From NCBI RefSeq assembly GCF_027487935.1, contig NZ_JAIYCP010000009.1:62001-126000 (forward strand): DNA of 64,000 bases. Direction: 5' to 3'. Positions 45,530 to 56,138 of the stretch are shown one piece after another (position 1 is the first letter of the stretch; each line of letters begins with the position of its first letter). The position numbers and the translations under genes are program-made. The DNA comes from Brevundimonas sp. GTDB lineage: Bacteria > Pseudomonadota > Alphaproteobacteria > Caulobacterales > Caulobacteraceae. The notes beneath the pieces are model-generated. The model did not search any database. It was not told where the DNA came from and worked only from the letters and a program-made list of their open reading frames with translations.

Positions 45530-48500
45530 TCAATGCCAGGGATCGAAGTCCGTCAGCCGGGGGATATCCCCGAAATCCTCCTGCAGAAGATGTAGACCAT
45601 GAGGTCCGTGGACCGTCAGGGCATTGTCACCAGGGAGTTGCAACGACCACAGCAGATCGTCACCGTCAGGACGGGTCGGGCCAGGATCGAGATGGATAAC
45701 GTCGAGATTTCCGGGGAGCACCTGCGGGTCTCCGGAATGGGAAGGCACCAGGAAGGCGTCGTGCAACGCCGGCAGCACCTTGGCCTGGAAAACGCCGTGC
45801 CGGTTCATCCCCTGCACGCCGTCGAGCCCGGCGATCGGGTCGTCGGCGACCGACGGATCTCCCTGACCGAAGGGCCCTCAAAGGCGTCTGTGTGGGTCGG
45901 CGGGAGGTCTGCCGCGTGAGGACTGACGAAGGCACCCGGACCGGATTGCGCCTGACCGCTCGACTCTCCCTCGTCAGTCGAGCCCGAAGGCTGGGCAGCG
46001 TTTGAGCCATAGGTGAGCACTGTCGTGGTGCCGTCGGACAGAAAGCGCAACGTTTCGACGCTGTTGACGAACGTTGAACCGTCACGGCCCGCGACGCTGT
46101 CGACCACGCGGTAGCCCGCCCCTTCAGCTGTCACAGTATACTGGCTCTTGCTCCCCCGGAAGTGAGCCTCGTCCTGACCGTTGCCTCCGTTCATAACGTC
46201 ACTGCCCCCCAGGCCGTTGAGGACATCATCACCCGCTCCGCCGTCGAGCACATTGTTCCCGGCATTGCCGATCAATGTGTTGGGCAGGCTGTTGCCGGTC
46301 AGGTCGATGCTGCTGGTTCCCCCACTGTCGCGGGTCTGCAGGGTCTCGACATAGGTGCCCTCGGCCAGCACGAAATTGACGCTGGTCAGGACAGCGTCAT
46401 TGCCCCCGGCTGCCGCCTCGACAACGCTGACGCCGAGGTTGTCGATGTAATAGCGGTCATCGCCCCCCAGGCCCGCCAGGACATCCGCGCCACCGCCACC
46501 GAAGATCATGTTGGCCCCGGCATTGCCGGTGATCTGGTTGGCCAGACTGTTGCCCGTCAGCGTGAGATTCAAGGTACCGGCCGCGTCGGCGGCCGCGACG
46601 GCCTCCACAAAAACCCCTTCCTGAAGCATGAAATCGACCGTCGTGAATACGGTATCGAAGCCCTCGCCATCCACCTCTGCGATCGAGTCAAACGTGTTGG
46701 TGATCCAGTAGGAGTCGTCTCCGCCCCGGCCGATCAGAACGTCCAGCCCGCCCCCTGACCGGATCTCGTTGCCGAGGTCGTTTCCGACCAGTTTCTGACC
46801 CAGGTTTGACATTCCCGTCAGGTTTTCAACATTGGCGGTCAGGGTATAGGTGGACAGTTCGGTCCGGACCTCGTCGATTCCGGCTCCCGTGAGCTCGACA
46901 ACCATGTCGCCCCGGCCCACCAGATAGAGGTCGTCGCCAGCGCCCCCTTCGAATGTATCACGCCCGGTCCCACCGGCGATGGTATTCGCCGATGCATTGC
47001 CGAACAGGTGTTGGGCGCTGTTGGATGTGCCCCTCAGGATCTCGACGTTTTCGGTGAGTGTATAAGTGGCCAGCGCGGTACGCACCTCGTCCACACCCTC
47101 GCCCGGTGCCTCCACAACAATGTCGCCCGTTCCGACAGTATAGACGTCGTCGCCGCCCGCGCCCACGAAGGTATCCGCGCCGGCCCCTCCGGAGAGGTGA
47201 TTGCCGAGGCTGTTGTCCGTCAGCGCCTGTCCCGAAACCGCAAGGCCGACCAGGTCCTCGACATTGTCCGCCAGCGCATAGCTCGCAAGATGGGTCCGGA
47301 CCGTATCGTACCCACCATCGGCCAGTTCGACGACCCCGTCTGCGTCGCCGACGATATAGGTGTAATCGCCAAGACCGCCCGTGAACGTGTCCGCGCCCGC
47401 TCCGCCCTGGATCAGGTTGGCGGTATCGTTGCCGGTAAGGGACTGGCCGCCGGACGACGTCCCCGTGAGGCGTTCAACGCTTGCGCCCAGGGCATAGCTG
47501 GCGAGCGAGGTCTGAACCTCGTCGTCGCCTTCACCGGAGGCCTCAGCGACGTCGTCGAGCGCCGAGTCCACGATATAGACGTCGTTACCGCGGCCACCGC
47601 GCAGTATGTCCGCCCCCGCGTTGCCATCGAGAAGGTCGTCGCCATCGCCGCCAGTCAGCTCATTGGAGGCTGCGTCTCCGTGCAACTCGTCATCGCCCGA
47701 GGTGCCGATCAAGCCCTCGATGCCCGCAAGAGTCTGGCCCTCGCCACTGACAAGCGCCGTTCCCGCCGCCAGATCAGCGACAATGCCGCCAGCCATCCCA
47801 CTGAAGTCGACGATGTCGCGCCCGGTACCGCCGTCGATGGCGTCAACGCCGAGCGACCCGAGGATGAGGTCGTCCCCTCCGGCGGATGTCAGCACATCGT
47901 CACCGTTCGCGCCGCCCATCGTATCGGCATCACCAGAGCCGACAATCGCCACCCGTCCGTCTGCAAAGGTCGTGACCTGCTGATTTGCGCTGATCACGAA
48001 ACGCAGCATTCCCGTCGCCAGCGCGACCTCGGCGTTATAGACACCCCCGATCGGCAGGCCGACCACGAGGTCGTACTGCCCCTGGCTGAGGTAGCCGGAA
48101 CCGCTGTCCACCACCCGGGCGAGGACCAGATCGCTTTGCTCGAGGGGCGTCAGTCTCAGCGACCGGCCGAACTGGTTATCCTCGCCGTTCTCACCGAGGA
48201 CCCTGAAGGTGACGACATCCCCCTGGACGAACTGGTTCCAGAAGACATAGACGAAATCGTCCGCGTGCCCCACGATATTCAGCGCCCCATCGCCGTTCAG
48301 GTCGGCCAGCGCCATCGCCTCGAAGTCGGTGCTTCCTGCGGCGGCGATGTCGAGGCGCTCGAACACCCCTTCGTAACTCATGAAGATCGAGATCATCCCC
48401 GGTCCCCCGATGATGATGTCCTGCCAACCGTTCCCGTCGAGGTCGCCGACATTGCTGCCGTAGCCGCCGACGAACTGGGAGCCGGTCAGAACCCCCCTGT

Positions 48501-49263
48501 CGACAAAGGCACCGTCGACATTTTCGACCAGTTGCGGGCCGAGATGCTGGGGACGCAGGACGAGGTCGAAATCCCCGTCATTGTCAAAATCGACCAGGTT
48601 TGCGCCTTCGTCGAACAGGAAGGTCGACAGGGGCTGGGCGAGGAAATGGTCGCCCTGGTTGAGGAACAGGTGGCTGCCGACATAAAGGTCGATTCAGCCG
48701 TCAAAATTGACATCGGCACCCTGGGCACCCTCCACCCGATACCGGGCAGGCAGGTTGGAAAGGCCGACATTCTAGACCTCGGCGACGTTATCGCCCAGAA
48801 CCCCGCCGCCTTCGTTGAGAAGAAGATAAGCGGAATCAACGCCCAAAAGGTGTGTGTAGACGGGGCTATAGATATCGACGAGCCCATCGTTGTTGAAGTC
48901 GGCGGCGACAATCGTCTCGCCGAACCCGATGATGTCCGGTCGTTCTTCCACCCGTGAGAAGCCGCCGGCACCGTCGCCGAACAGGATCAGGGTGAAGGAA
49001 CCGGTCACGTTGGCATCTGAATAGACGTTCCAGACGACATCCAGATTGCCGTCGCCATCGAGATCCAGAACGCGGTTGTCACGGTTTATGCGCCCCTGAT
49101 AGCCTGCAACGATGAGGTCCAGCGCGAGCGATGGCGCGATGTTGAACGTCCAGTCGCCCAGGTTCAAAAAGCCGAAGGGCTCAAGCAGTCCATCGTTGTT
49201 GAAGTCACCAATGGCGGGAAAGGCAGAGGATTCGCCGATCAGTTGTCCAGCGGAAAACGTCAT
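45530..49263 (-). pseudogene. Broken gene for a large FG-GAP/RTX-type calcium-binding protein
   Basis: One reading frame from the ATG at 49263 (AGGTGA upstream) to about 45880 encodes a long secreted-type protein. The first third has FG-GAP/VCBS repeats (DFNNDGLLEPF, DLDGDGNLDVV, DFNNDGLVDIY, DLNGDGALNIV). The rest has RTX nonapeptides (GGDGDDLLDGNAGADIL, GGAGADTF) and several ~75-residue repeats ending in YxLxxNVExLxG. The frame is broken by TAG at 48772-48774 and by a TGA near 48690, inside NFDG-stop-IDLYVG where Trp is expected. Near 45880 a frameshift moves the conserved C terminus (DDPIAGLDGVQGMNRHGVF) to another frame, which ends at 45530. No type I secretion genes are nearby. Confidence 0.85.
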
Positions 49264-49448
49264 CTTTTCACCTGAGCTTAACACCCCACCCTTGCTTACA
49301 CCAAAGGACTCCGAATTCCGACATTGCTGTGCCGGAGCGGGGTCGGTCGGGTCATTTGGTTCGAGTCGGGATGTCAGGGACCGGAGCGACGCTGTTCCGC
49401 AAGCATCCTGGCCGCCGGACGGACCATGATTCGGCACCGACTATGAGG

Positions 49449-49460
49449 CGGTCCGGACCG
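49449..49460. repeat. 12-bp perfect palindrome
   Basis: CGGTCCGGACCG lies 9 nt past the stop of the glycosyltransferase gene, at the end of the polysaccharide operon. It may be a short terminator hairpin but has no T-run. The remaining gap (49264-49468) shows nothing else. Confidence 0.35.
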
Positions 49461-49468
49461 TCCGGTTC

Positions 49469-50620
49469 TTATCTCGAAGGCGGATCATAAAGGGCGATGG
49501 TCCGCGCCACGACATGGTCGAGGGCGAATTCGGTCTCGACCAATCGTCGACCCGCCAGGCCATACTGCCTTCGCAGTGCACCGTCCTCGATCAGGCTCTG
49601 GAGGGCATCAGCCAGACGCTCGAACTCGCGCGCCGGGGCGAGCAGGCCGGTCTCGCCCGACACGACAATTTCCCGGCATCCGGGCACGTCCGTGGCGACG
49701 ATCGCGCGACCGACGGCCGCGGCCTCGATCAGGGCCTTGGGAACGCCCTCTCGGTAGGACGGCAAACAGACGAGATTGCAGCCCGCCAGCACTGCGGTCA
49801 TGTCGGACCGGAAACCCCAGGCCTCCACGCTACCCTGCGCGACGGCCTGGTCGATCTCCTCCTGGGAGACAGCGTCGGGATTGACGGGGTCGACAGAGCC
49901 GACCAGCGCAAACCGGGCCTTCACGCCACGCTGGCGCAGAAGCTGAGCCGCTGAGATGAACTCCCGAAGCCCCTTGGTCGCGATAAGCCGGGCCGGGAAG
50001 ACGATGACCGGCACATCGGTATCAGGTTCCGGCGAGAGGGCGAACTCCGAAATGTCGACGCCGGACCCCGGGATCAGCACAGACTGGGCTGCCGGGGCGA
50101 CGCCTCGCGACACGAAAAGCTTCATGTCGTCGCCGTTCTGGAAGATGGTCACCGTGTTCCGGTTCCACAACAGCGTCTTCAGGACCTGCTCGATACCGCC
50201 CCGGATCAGCCGGTTCTTGAACCCGTCGGAGATATAGGTAGCCCCGAGGCCGGTGACGGTCGTCACGGTCCGCGGCAAACGGCCGAAGAGCCGCGCCAGG
50301 GCTGTGACGAACATCCCTTTCAGGCCCGTGGCGTGCACCACGTCCGGCTTCGCGGTCCCGACGTGGCGGGCCAGGTTGAAGGCCGCCGTCATGTCCCCAA
50401 GCGGATCAATGCCTCGGCGTCCGCCGGACAGGAAGACCGGGGTCACCTGCTCGACCGTCAGCTGCGCCGTGAACCCCTCCATGTCCGGCGCGGCCAGCGC
50501 GACACGGTACCCCCGCCGCAAGGCTTCGCGGGCAACCCCGATGCGATGGTTGAAGAACGACGCCGTGCTGCTCGTCACGAAAAGCACGAGGGGTGAGGAG
50601 ATCGGGGCCGAAGACTGCAT
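49469..50620 (-). CDS. GT4-family glycosyltransferase
   Basis: 383 residues, GT-B fold: VLFVTSSTASFFNHRIGVAREALRRGY at the N terminus, VVHATGLKGMF in the middle, and the donor-site pattern GCNLVCLPSYREGVPKALIEAAAVGRAIVATDVPGCREIV with the E-x7-E motif. It adds one sugar to the lipid-linked repeat unit on the cytoplasmic face. The ATG at 50620 gives MQSSAPISSPLVLF. It is the last gene of a minus-strand operon that starts at 58693. Confidence 0.9.
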   Translation of the reverse strand: MQSSAPISSPLVLFVTSSTASFFNHRIGVAREALRRGYRVALAAPDMEGFTAQLTVEQVTPVFLSGGRRGIDPLGDMTAAFNLARHVGTAKPDVVHATGLKGMFVTALARLFGRLPRTVTTVTGLGATYISDGFKNRLIRGGIEQVLKTLLWNRNTVTIFQNGDDMKLFVSRGVAPAAQSVLIPGSGVDISEFALSPEPDTDVPVIVFPARLIATKGLREFISAAQLLRQRGVKARFALVGSVDPVNPDAVSQEEIDQAVAQGSVEAWGFRSDMTAVLAGCNLVCLPSYREGVPKALIEAAAVGRAIVATDVPGCREIVVSGETGLLAPAREFERLADALQSLIEDGALRRQYGLAGRRLVETEFALDHVVARTIALYDPPSR

Positions 50621-50678
50621 GGGTAGAAAATCGCCAAATGACAGGGGGTCGTGGTCGAGGGGCGGGGCTCGGGTCGCG

Positions 50679-51257
50679 CTAACCTGCGCGGATCCGGTCG
50701 CCCTGGCCACGACCGCCGAGGGTCTGGAAAATCAGTCCGAAATACTGCGGCACGGACGGTCGCGCGGCCCAGATCGCATCTTCTTCGGCCAGGGCGACCG
50801 GCGTTGACATGTCCAGGCCCTGGACCTGGGCGGGTCCGGTCACCCCGGGGCGCACCTGGAAGACGCCCCGCGCGCGACGGGCTTCGATCAGTTCGACCTG
50901 GCTGGGCAGGCAGGGACGCGGGCCCACCAGGCTCATGTCCCCCCGGATCACGTTCCAGAGCTGCGGCAGCTCATCAAGCTTGAGATGGCGAAGCCGGCGG
51001 CCCAGCGGGGTCACCGCCGAGGCCTGCACCTCGTGCGTTCCGGCCACCGGCGTACCCATCGACATGGTGCGGAGTTTGAGGCAGGTGAATCGCCGCTCGT
51101 TCAGCCCCACCCGTTCCTGGCGGAACAGGGCCGGGCCGGGGCTGTCACGCCGCACAAGCAGCCCGACCACAACGACGACAGGCAGCAGCAGCAGGCCGCC
51201 GCCGAGGGCGGCGGCGAAGTCTACGCAACGTATTACTCCGGTATGAATCGTCTTCAT
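50679..51257 (-). CDS. Initiating sugar-phosphate transferase (WcaJ/PglC type)
   Basis: 192 residues. One N-terminal membrane segment, then the bacterial sugar transferase core: SPGPALFRQERVG, FTCLKLRTM, HLKLDELPQLWNVIRGDMSLVGPRP and RPGVTGPAQVQG. The length is that of the short, PglC-like form. It moves a sugar phosphate onto undecaprenyl phosphate to start a repeat unit. The ATG at 51257 is used; a GTG five codons upstream is possible. Confidence 0.92.
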   Translation of the reverse strand: MKTIHTGVIRCVDFAAALGGGLLLLPVVVVVGLLVRRDSPGPALFRQERVGLNERRFTCLKLRTMSMGTPVAGTHEVQASAVTPLGRRLRHLKLDELPQLWNVIRGDMSLVGPRPCLPSQVELIEARRARGVFQVRPGVTGPAQVQGLDMSTPVALAEEDAIWAARPSVPQYFGLIFQTLGGRGQGDRIRAG

Positions 51258-51314
51258 GTCGCTTTCGGTCACGCTGAAGTAAGGGCGGGTGCGGGCCCGT
51301 GTACCACGCCGGGG

Positions 51315-53264
51315 CTAGCTCTGCTCAAGCCAGGCCTGCGCCATGAGAATCGGCCACAGCTGATGCTGGTTGTTTCTCACCCCCGACTGATGTTCGTCCC
51401 ACAGACGGGTCACGCCGACCGGGTCGAAGATCCCGCCGTCCTCGAGGGACCGGGCGTCGAGCAGGGCGGCGGCCCAGGGCTTCAACGGCCCCCTCAGCCA
51501 GGCGCCGATCGGGACGCCGAAACCCATCTTGGGCCGCTCGATCAGGGCCTTGGGCACATGCCGGTAAAGCACCTGACGCAACGGCCATTTCGACACGCCG
51601 TCCCGGATCTTCATACCGGTGGGCAACGTCCAGGCGAACGCGAAGACGTCGGGATCGAGGAACGGCACCCGCGTCTCGAGCGACTGCGCCATGGCCGCGC
51701 GGTCGACCTTGGTCAGGACGTCGCCCGGCAGGTAGCCGACGGCGTCGAGGGCCATCATGGTCTCTGCGTCCGACAGGGCCTCATGGCCGGGTCGATCGCA
51801 CAGGGACGGCAGGTCAATCGCGCTCCCGCCGCCGCCCCGCATCGCCCGCGCCGCCTCGGGGTTGGTGGAGATCAGGGTCTGGTAAAGATCATCCGTCGAC
51901 CGGCTCGCGATCACCGCGGCGGCCTTGTGGATCTTGTCGCCCACATTGGATATCCGCGAGCCGAGCAACGGTCCGGCGGTGCGATCCCACCAGTCGGGCG
52001 AGAAGGCCGTCATGACCGGCCGGAGGCCGGCGCGCAGGGCCCGGGGAACCCGGGACAGGCGCGACCAGGCGCCTTGGGCGAAGGTGTGGCGATTGTAGCC
52101 CCCGAACACTTCGTCCCCGCCGTCGCCGGACAGCGACACCGTCACCGACTTCCGAGCCAGACCACTGACGATCCAGGTCGGGATCTGGGACGAGTCCGCG
52201 AACGGCTCGCTGAAGATGCGGGGCAGATCGGGGATCATGGCCAAGGCGTCCGCCGCCGTGACCAGCATCTCGGTATGATCTGTCTTCAGATGATCGGCTA
52301 CGTCCCGTGCGTAGCCGGCCTCGTTATAGGCCTCATCCTCAAAGCCGATGGTGAAGGTCTGGACAGGGCGGCTCGAGCAGGCCTGCATCAGGGCGACGAC
52401 CGTCGAGGAGTCGACGCCGCCCGACAGGAAGGCACCCAGGGGCACATCCGACACCATCTGCCGGCCGACGACCCGTTCCAGAATGGTCGCCAGCTGGTCG
52501 ACCGCTTCCTCGGGCGAGCCCTGGAAGCGGTTGTTGGCCCCGTCGATGGCGACCGCCAGGGAGTCCCAGTAGGTCGTCTTCGATACGGCCTCGGTCCGCG
52601 GGTCGATCTGCAGGATCACCCCGGCCGGAACTTTGGATATACCAGCATAGACCGTGCGCGGATCGGGGACATAGAGGTAACGCGCCAACATGCCGATGGC
52701 GGCATGGTCGACCCGGCCCTCAAAGCTGGCGTGCTGACGCAGGGCGGTCAGCTCGGAGCCGAAGATCAAGGTGCGCGCGGCTCCCTGGCCCTGCCATCCG
52801 AAATAGAGCGGCTTCTCGCCCATACGGTCACGCGCCAGCGTCAGGGTGCGCGTCTGACGGTCCCACAAGGCCAGGGCGAACATGCCCCGGGTCCGCTTCA
52901 GCGCCTCTTCCAGCCCCCAGGCACAGATGGCGGCCAGCAGCACCTCGGTGTCGGACCGGCCCCGCCAGGGCGGTGCGAGGCCGGCCGTCTCGAGCGCCTC
53001 GCGGATGTCCGTGAAATTGTAGATCTCGCCGTTATAGACGGTGACGAACCGGCCATCGTGCGAGGCCATCGGCTGGTGGCCGGTGGGGGTCAGGTCGATA
53101 ATGGCTAGGCGGCGGTGGCCGAGGGCGACGCCGGCCTCCCGGTCCAGCCAGGCGTCGCCGTCGTCGGGGCCTCGGTGCCGGATCGCATCGGTCATGCGAC
53201 GGACCGTGTCCGCCGCCGTGTCATCAAGAGGCAGGGCGCTGACGAAGCCTGCGATTCCGCACAT
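51315..53264 (-). CDS. asnB: Asparagine synthetase-type amidotransferase
   Basis: 649 residues. Glutaminase domain with nucleophile Cys2 (MCGIAGF), then the synthetase domain with the ATP-pyrophosphatase loop FLSGGVDSS. Inside a polysaccharide locus such AsnB homologues often amidate uronic acids rather than make free asparagine; the adjacent HexNAc dehydrogenase provides a fitting substrate. That role is inferred. It lies 18 nt downstream of the flippase gene. Confidence 0.93.
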   Translation of the reverse strand: MCGIAGFVSALPLDDTAADTVRRMTDAIRHRGPDDGDAWLDREAGVALGHRRLAIIDLTPTGHQPMASHDGRFVTVYNGEIYNFTDIREALETAGLAPPWRGRSDTEVLLAAICAWGLEEALKRTRGMFALALWDRQTRTLTLARDRMGEKPLYFGWQGQGAARTLIFGSELTALRQHASFEGRVDHAAIGMLARYLYVPDPRTVYAGISKVPAGVILQIDPRTEAVSKTTYWDSLAVAIDGANNRFQGSPEEAVDQLATILERVVGRQMVSDVPLGAFLSGGVDSSTVVALMQACSSRPVQTFTIGFEDEAYNEAGYARDVADHLKTDHTEMLVTAADALAMIPDLPRIFSEPFADSSQIPTWIVSGLARKSVTVSLSGDGGDEVFGGYNRHTFAQGAWSRLSRVPRALRAGLRPVMTAFSPDWWDRTAGPLLGSRISNVGDKIHKAAAVIASRSTDDLYQTLISTNPEAARAMRGGGGSAIDLPSLCDRPGHEALSDAETMMALDAVGYLPGDVLTKVDRAAMAQSLETRVPFLDPDVFAFAWTLPTGMKIRDGVSKWPLRQVLYRHVPKALIERPKMGFGVPIGAWLRGPLKPWAAALLDARSLEDGGIFDPVGVTRLWDEHQSGVRNNQHQLWPILMAQAWLEQS

Positions 53265-53282
53265 GTCCAGTTCCCTCGGGCG

Positions 53283-54773
53283 TCAAAGTAGGCGTCGGAA
53301 CCCGCCGCGCCAGACCAGCGGGGTCAGGGCGAGCAGGAAGACGGCGGTGAATATCACACCTCCCCCGAGGAGGCGCAGAACCAGCGCCCAATCCTCGAGC
53401 AGCGGCAGCATGGCCCGCAGGGCGAGCCAGCCCGCGACGGCGGCGCCGAACAGGGCGACCAGCTCGATGGCCAGGGCTCGGGTGAACAGGCGCGGCTTCC
53501 AGATGAAGGTCACGGCGGCCTGGCCGAGCAGATAGACGGCGCCGGCGGCTGACGCCCCGAGCGCAATCCCGGCCGGGCCCATGAACTCGCCCAGCCAACG
53601 GCTGACGAAGAAATTGACCACCGAGGCCACGGCGCCGATCACCAGCGGAACCACCATCCGCTGGTGCGAGAAAAACAGGCGGTTGAAGATTTCGCGGACC
53701 GCGATGAACACGATCCCGAGTGCGAACAGGGCATAGGCGCTCGCCGTGGCGGCGATGTCATCGGCCGAGAGCGCGCCCCGGCCATAGACCAGGGAGACCA
53801 CCTCCTCGCGCATCATGACCGATACCACGGTCGGCGGCAGGGTCGCCCCGACGATGAGCAATATGCCCAGCGCCAGGGTCCGGCCGGTGCGCGCGTCGTC
53901 CGCGGCGACCGCATCGACGGCCAGCCGCGGGAACAGAAAATAGGACACCAGCATCGAGAAGGTGGTGGCTAGGAACATGGCCAGCCGGCTGGCGTAGTTC
54001 AGGTGCGAAATCGCCCCGGGCCCCATACCCCCGGCCAGATAGATGCCGATGTAGATGTTGATCTGGTCGAGGAAGGTGCCAAGCATGACCGGCAGCGAGA
54101 GCAGGGCGAGGCGCGACACCGTATCCCGGGAGATCAGCGGCCGCAGCGTTGTCGAGTAGAGATGGCGCGTCTGCAGTCGCTGAATCGGCACCTGCAGAAC
54201 CCAAGCCAACACCGCTGCAATGACCGCAATGCGAATGTCGTTGTATTGTGCGGCGACGATAATCCCGACGATCGCCAGAACGTTGTTCACGATCGGAACG
54301 GACAGCGGGGCTCGATAGAGGCCCGTTGCCTGTTGGATGGCGTTCTGGACACCCACGTAGCTCGAGAACGCAAATCCAAACGCCATGATGACAGTGAGGG
54401 AAGTCGCCGTCTCGACGGTCTCCGGACTGGCACCCGGAGCGCTCAACTGGACGATTGGACCCGCCGCGAGCACGCACAGGCTCGTCATCGCCAAGGCCAG
54501 TAACAGATAGATCTGAATCGACTGGTTCACAAAGTTGGCGGCAGACTCGTCCCCCTCCGCACGCTTTGCAACATAGAGGGGCAGGAACACCACATTGATG
54601 GTGACAAGCGCTGCCGCCCAAAGGACGCCGGGGATCGTATTGGCGATGAAGAAGGCGTCGGTTGCTGAACCAGCCCCGAAATATTTCGACATGACGACGT
54701 CACGCCCGAAGGCCAGCAACTTGCCCGCGACCGTGAGAATGACCGCGACGAGACCGAACTTCAGGCTCGACAT
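53283..54773 (-). CDS. MurJ/Wzx-like lipid-linked oligosaccharide flippase
   Basis: About 496 residues with 13-14 hydrophobic segments. KLLAFGRDVVMSKYFGAGSATDAFFIA is the MurJ/MviN signature. In this operon it probably flips the undecaprenyl-linked repeat unit for Wzy polymerisation rather than lipid II. The ATG at 54773 is used; a TTG at 54812, overlapping the upstream stop (TTGA), would add 13 residues. Confidence 0.9.
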   Translation of the reverse strand: MSSLKFGLVAVILTVAGKLLAFGRDVVMSKYFGAGSATDAFFIANTIPGVLWAAALVTINVVFLPLYVAKRAEGDESAANFVNQSIQIYLLLALAMTSLCVLAAGPIVQLSAPGASPETVETATSLTVIMAFGFAFSSYVGVQNAIQQATGLYRAPLSVPIVNNVLAIVGIIVAAQYNDIRIAVIAAVLAWVLQVPIQRLQTRHLYSTTLRPLISRDTVSRLALLSLPVMLGTFLDQINIYIGIYLAGGMGPGAISHLNYASRLAMFLATTFSMLVSYFLFPRLAVDAVAADDARTGRTLALGILLIVGATLPPTVVSVMMREEVVSLVYGRGALSADDIAATASAYALFALGIVFIAVREIFNRLFFSHQRMVVPLVIGAVASVVNFFVSRWLGEFMGPAGIALGASAAGAVYLLGQAAVTFIWKPRLFTRALAIELVALFGAAVAGWLALRAMLPLLEDWALVLRLLGGGVIFTAVFLLALTPLVWRGGFRRLL

Positions 54774-54808
54774 GACGGGCCGTTGCGAGGAACCCCGCGA
54801 ACCCACGA

Positions 54809-56137
54809 TCAAGCGCGCTTCGTTCCGACCGCCTGCGCGGGCCGGTTATAGCGCCGGCGGTACATCAGATAGAGACCCACGGTCACAAAGAGCGTGAGCA
54901 TACCCCCGGGGGTCTGCATCAGCTGGTTGTTGGCTGGCATCATGACGACGCCCAGCGTCAGTAGGCTGAACAACAGGATGGCGAAAGGGTTGGCGTACCT
55001 CGTGCTTTCAATCCAGCAGCGCGCATACACATAGGCAAAGAAGCCGAAAATCGGGATCGTGCCGAAGAATGTGAAGTCAGAGGCAAACCAGGCGAATACG
55101 GAATACCATCGGGACTCACCCCACCCGGATGTATATGCCGCGATATAGGGGTATGTGTATTCATAGGCGAACGGCAAACCGAACACGCGCTCACCGATGA
55201 CAGACATCGGATACGCAGTGCCGAACATGAAGGACCATGTGAAAGGCGCCTCGAGGGCATATCCCAGTCCGACAAGACCATTTCCAATGTACATGCACAA
55301 TATAGATAATGTAAATCCAAGTCCCGATCCAAATATCGTAAAAACTGGATGATTTGTATCGTAGCGAACGAGAGATATTTCACGCTGGTTGATATTCATC
55401 GCATCGATCCCAATCGCAGCGTATCTCTGGGTAAGAATGATGTTGAACATTGCAACACCAGCAATTCCGACCACCAGTATTATCAATATGGTACTGAAAC
55501 TAAGAGGTTTACCTCTGATCACCGCGCGAAGTGCAAAAATGGCGCTCATATAGATTACGAGATCACCGATCGTCTTCTGTTGCCCCGCGCTGAGCATGAA
55601 CACGACAGGTGCCCCGAAAACGATCAGACCAGTGGCTATTTTTTCAAAAAAGGACAGTTTATTGAAATAAAATAACCCCCAGATTGTAACTATAAAAGAC
55701 GGTGCAGCAAATATTGTATAAAGAATGAATGATATGCTGTATTTACCTGAGTTTCGTTCGTAATTTGCGTACGTATCATTATACGCCTGACCAACTGAGT
55801 TGATATCAAGATTTACGTTTTCTGATGTAAAAAATGAAAACACCGTATAAAGAAGTCCAATGAAAGATATAGCCAAGGCGACTTGAAAAATCTTTCGGTC
55901 GAACATCATTCGGCTTACTTCAGACTGCCGCCGCGGCAGGACAAGAGGGCGACGGACTCCGATATAGTAACCAACACCCATCGCAATGGAGACTATGAAA
56001 AGATAAAACGAAACGAGAGGCCAGTTGTAGCTGGTGTAAACAACGGGACCAAAAATCGTGATCCCGAGCGTAGCAAACAGATAACCGATAGTAAAAATGA
56101 GCGGCGCGTACCGCATGTCGATTTTTGATCGCTTCAT
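54809..56137 (-). CDS. Wzy-like polysaccharide polymerase
   Basis: 442 residues with about ten to twelve membrane segments and a large extracytoplasmic loop, the layout of O-antigen/oligosaccharide polymerases (YSVFAWFASDF, IPIFGFFAYVYARCW). Its sequence is strikingly AT-rich from about 55260 to 56130 against the GC-rich genes around it, which marks the serotype-specific, recently acquired gene. The ATG lies 1 nt after the stop of the upstream gene. Confidence 0.85.
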   Translation of the reverse strand: MKRSKIDMRYAPLIFTIGYLFATLGITIFGPVVYTSYNWPLVSFYLFIVSIAMGVGYYIGVRRPLVLPRRQSEVSRMMFDRKIFQVALAISFIGLLYTVFSFFTSENVNLDINSVGQAYNDTYANYERNSGKYSISFILYTIFAAPSFIVTIWGLFYFNKLSFFEKIATGLIVFGAPVVFMLSAGQQKTIGDLVIYMSAIFALRAVIRGKPLSFSTILIILVVGIAGVAMFNIILTQRYAAIGIDAMNINQREISLVRYDTNHPVFTIFGSGLGFTLSILCMYIGNGLVGLGYALEAPFTWSFMFGTAYPMSVIGERVFGLPFAYEYTYPYIAAYTSGWGESRWYSVFAWFASDFTFFGTIPIFGFFAYVYARCWIESTRYANPFAILLFSLLTLGVVMMPANNQLMQTPGGMLTLFVTVGLYLMYRRRYNRPAQAVGTKRA

Positions 56138-56138
56138 C

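Noticed and set aside
47008..48957. 649-codon plus-strand frame over the RTX region
   Set aside because: The opposite strand carries clear RTX and FG-GAP repeats, so this frame is their mirror.
48486..48971. 161-codon minus-strand frame between the two stop codons of the RTX gene
   Set aside because: The FG-GAP sequence continues in the other minus frame with only stop codons interrupting, so this frame is not the gene.
51315..53264. Housekeeping asparagine synthetase
   Set aside because: Not excluded by sequence, but the operon position favours a polysaccharide amidation role, so it was not called as amino-acid biosynthesis only.
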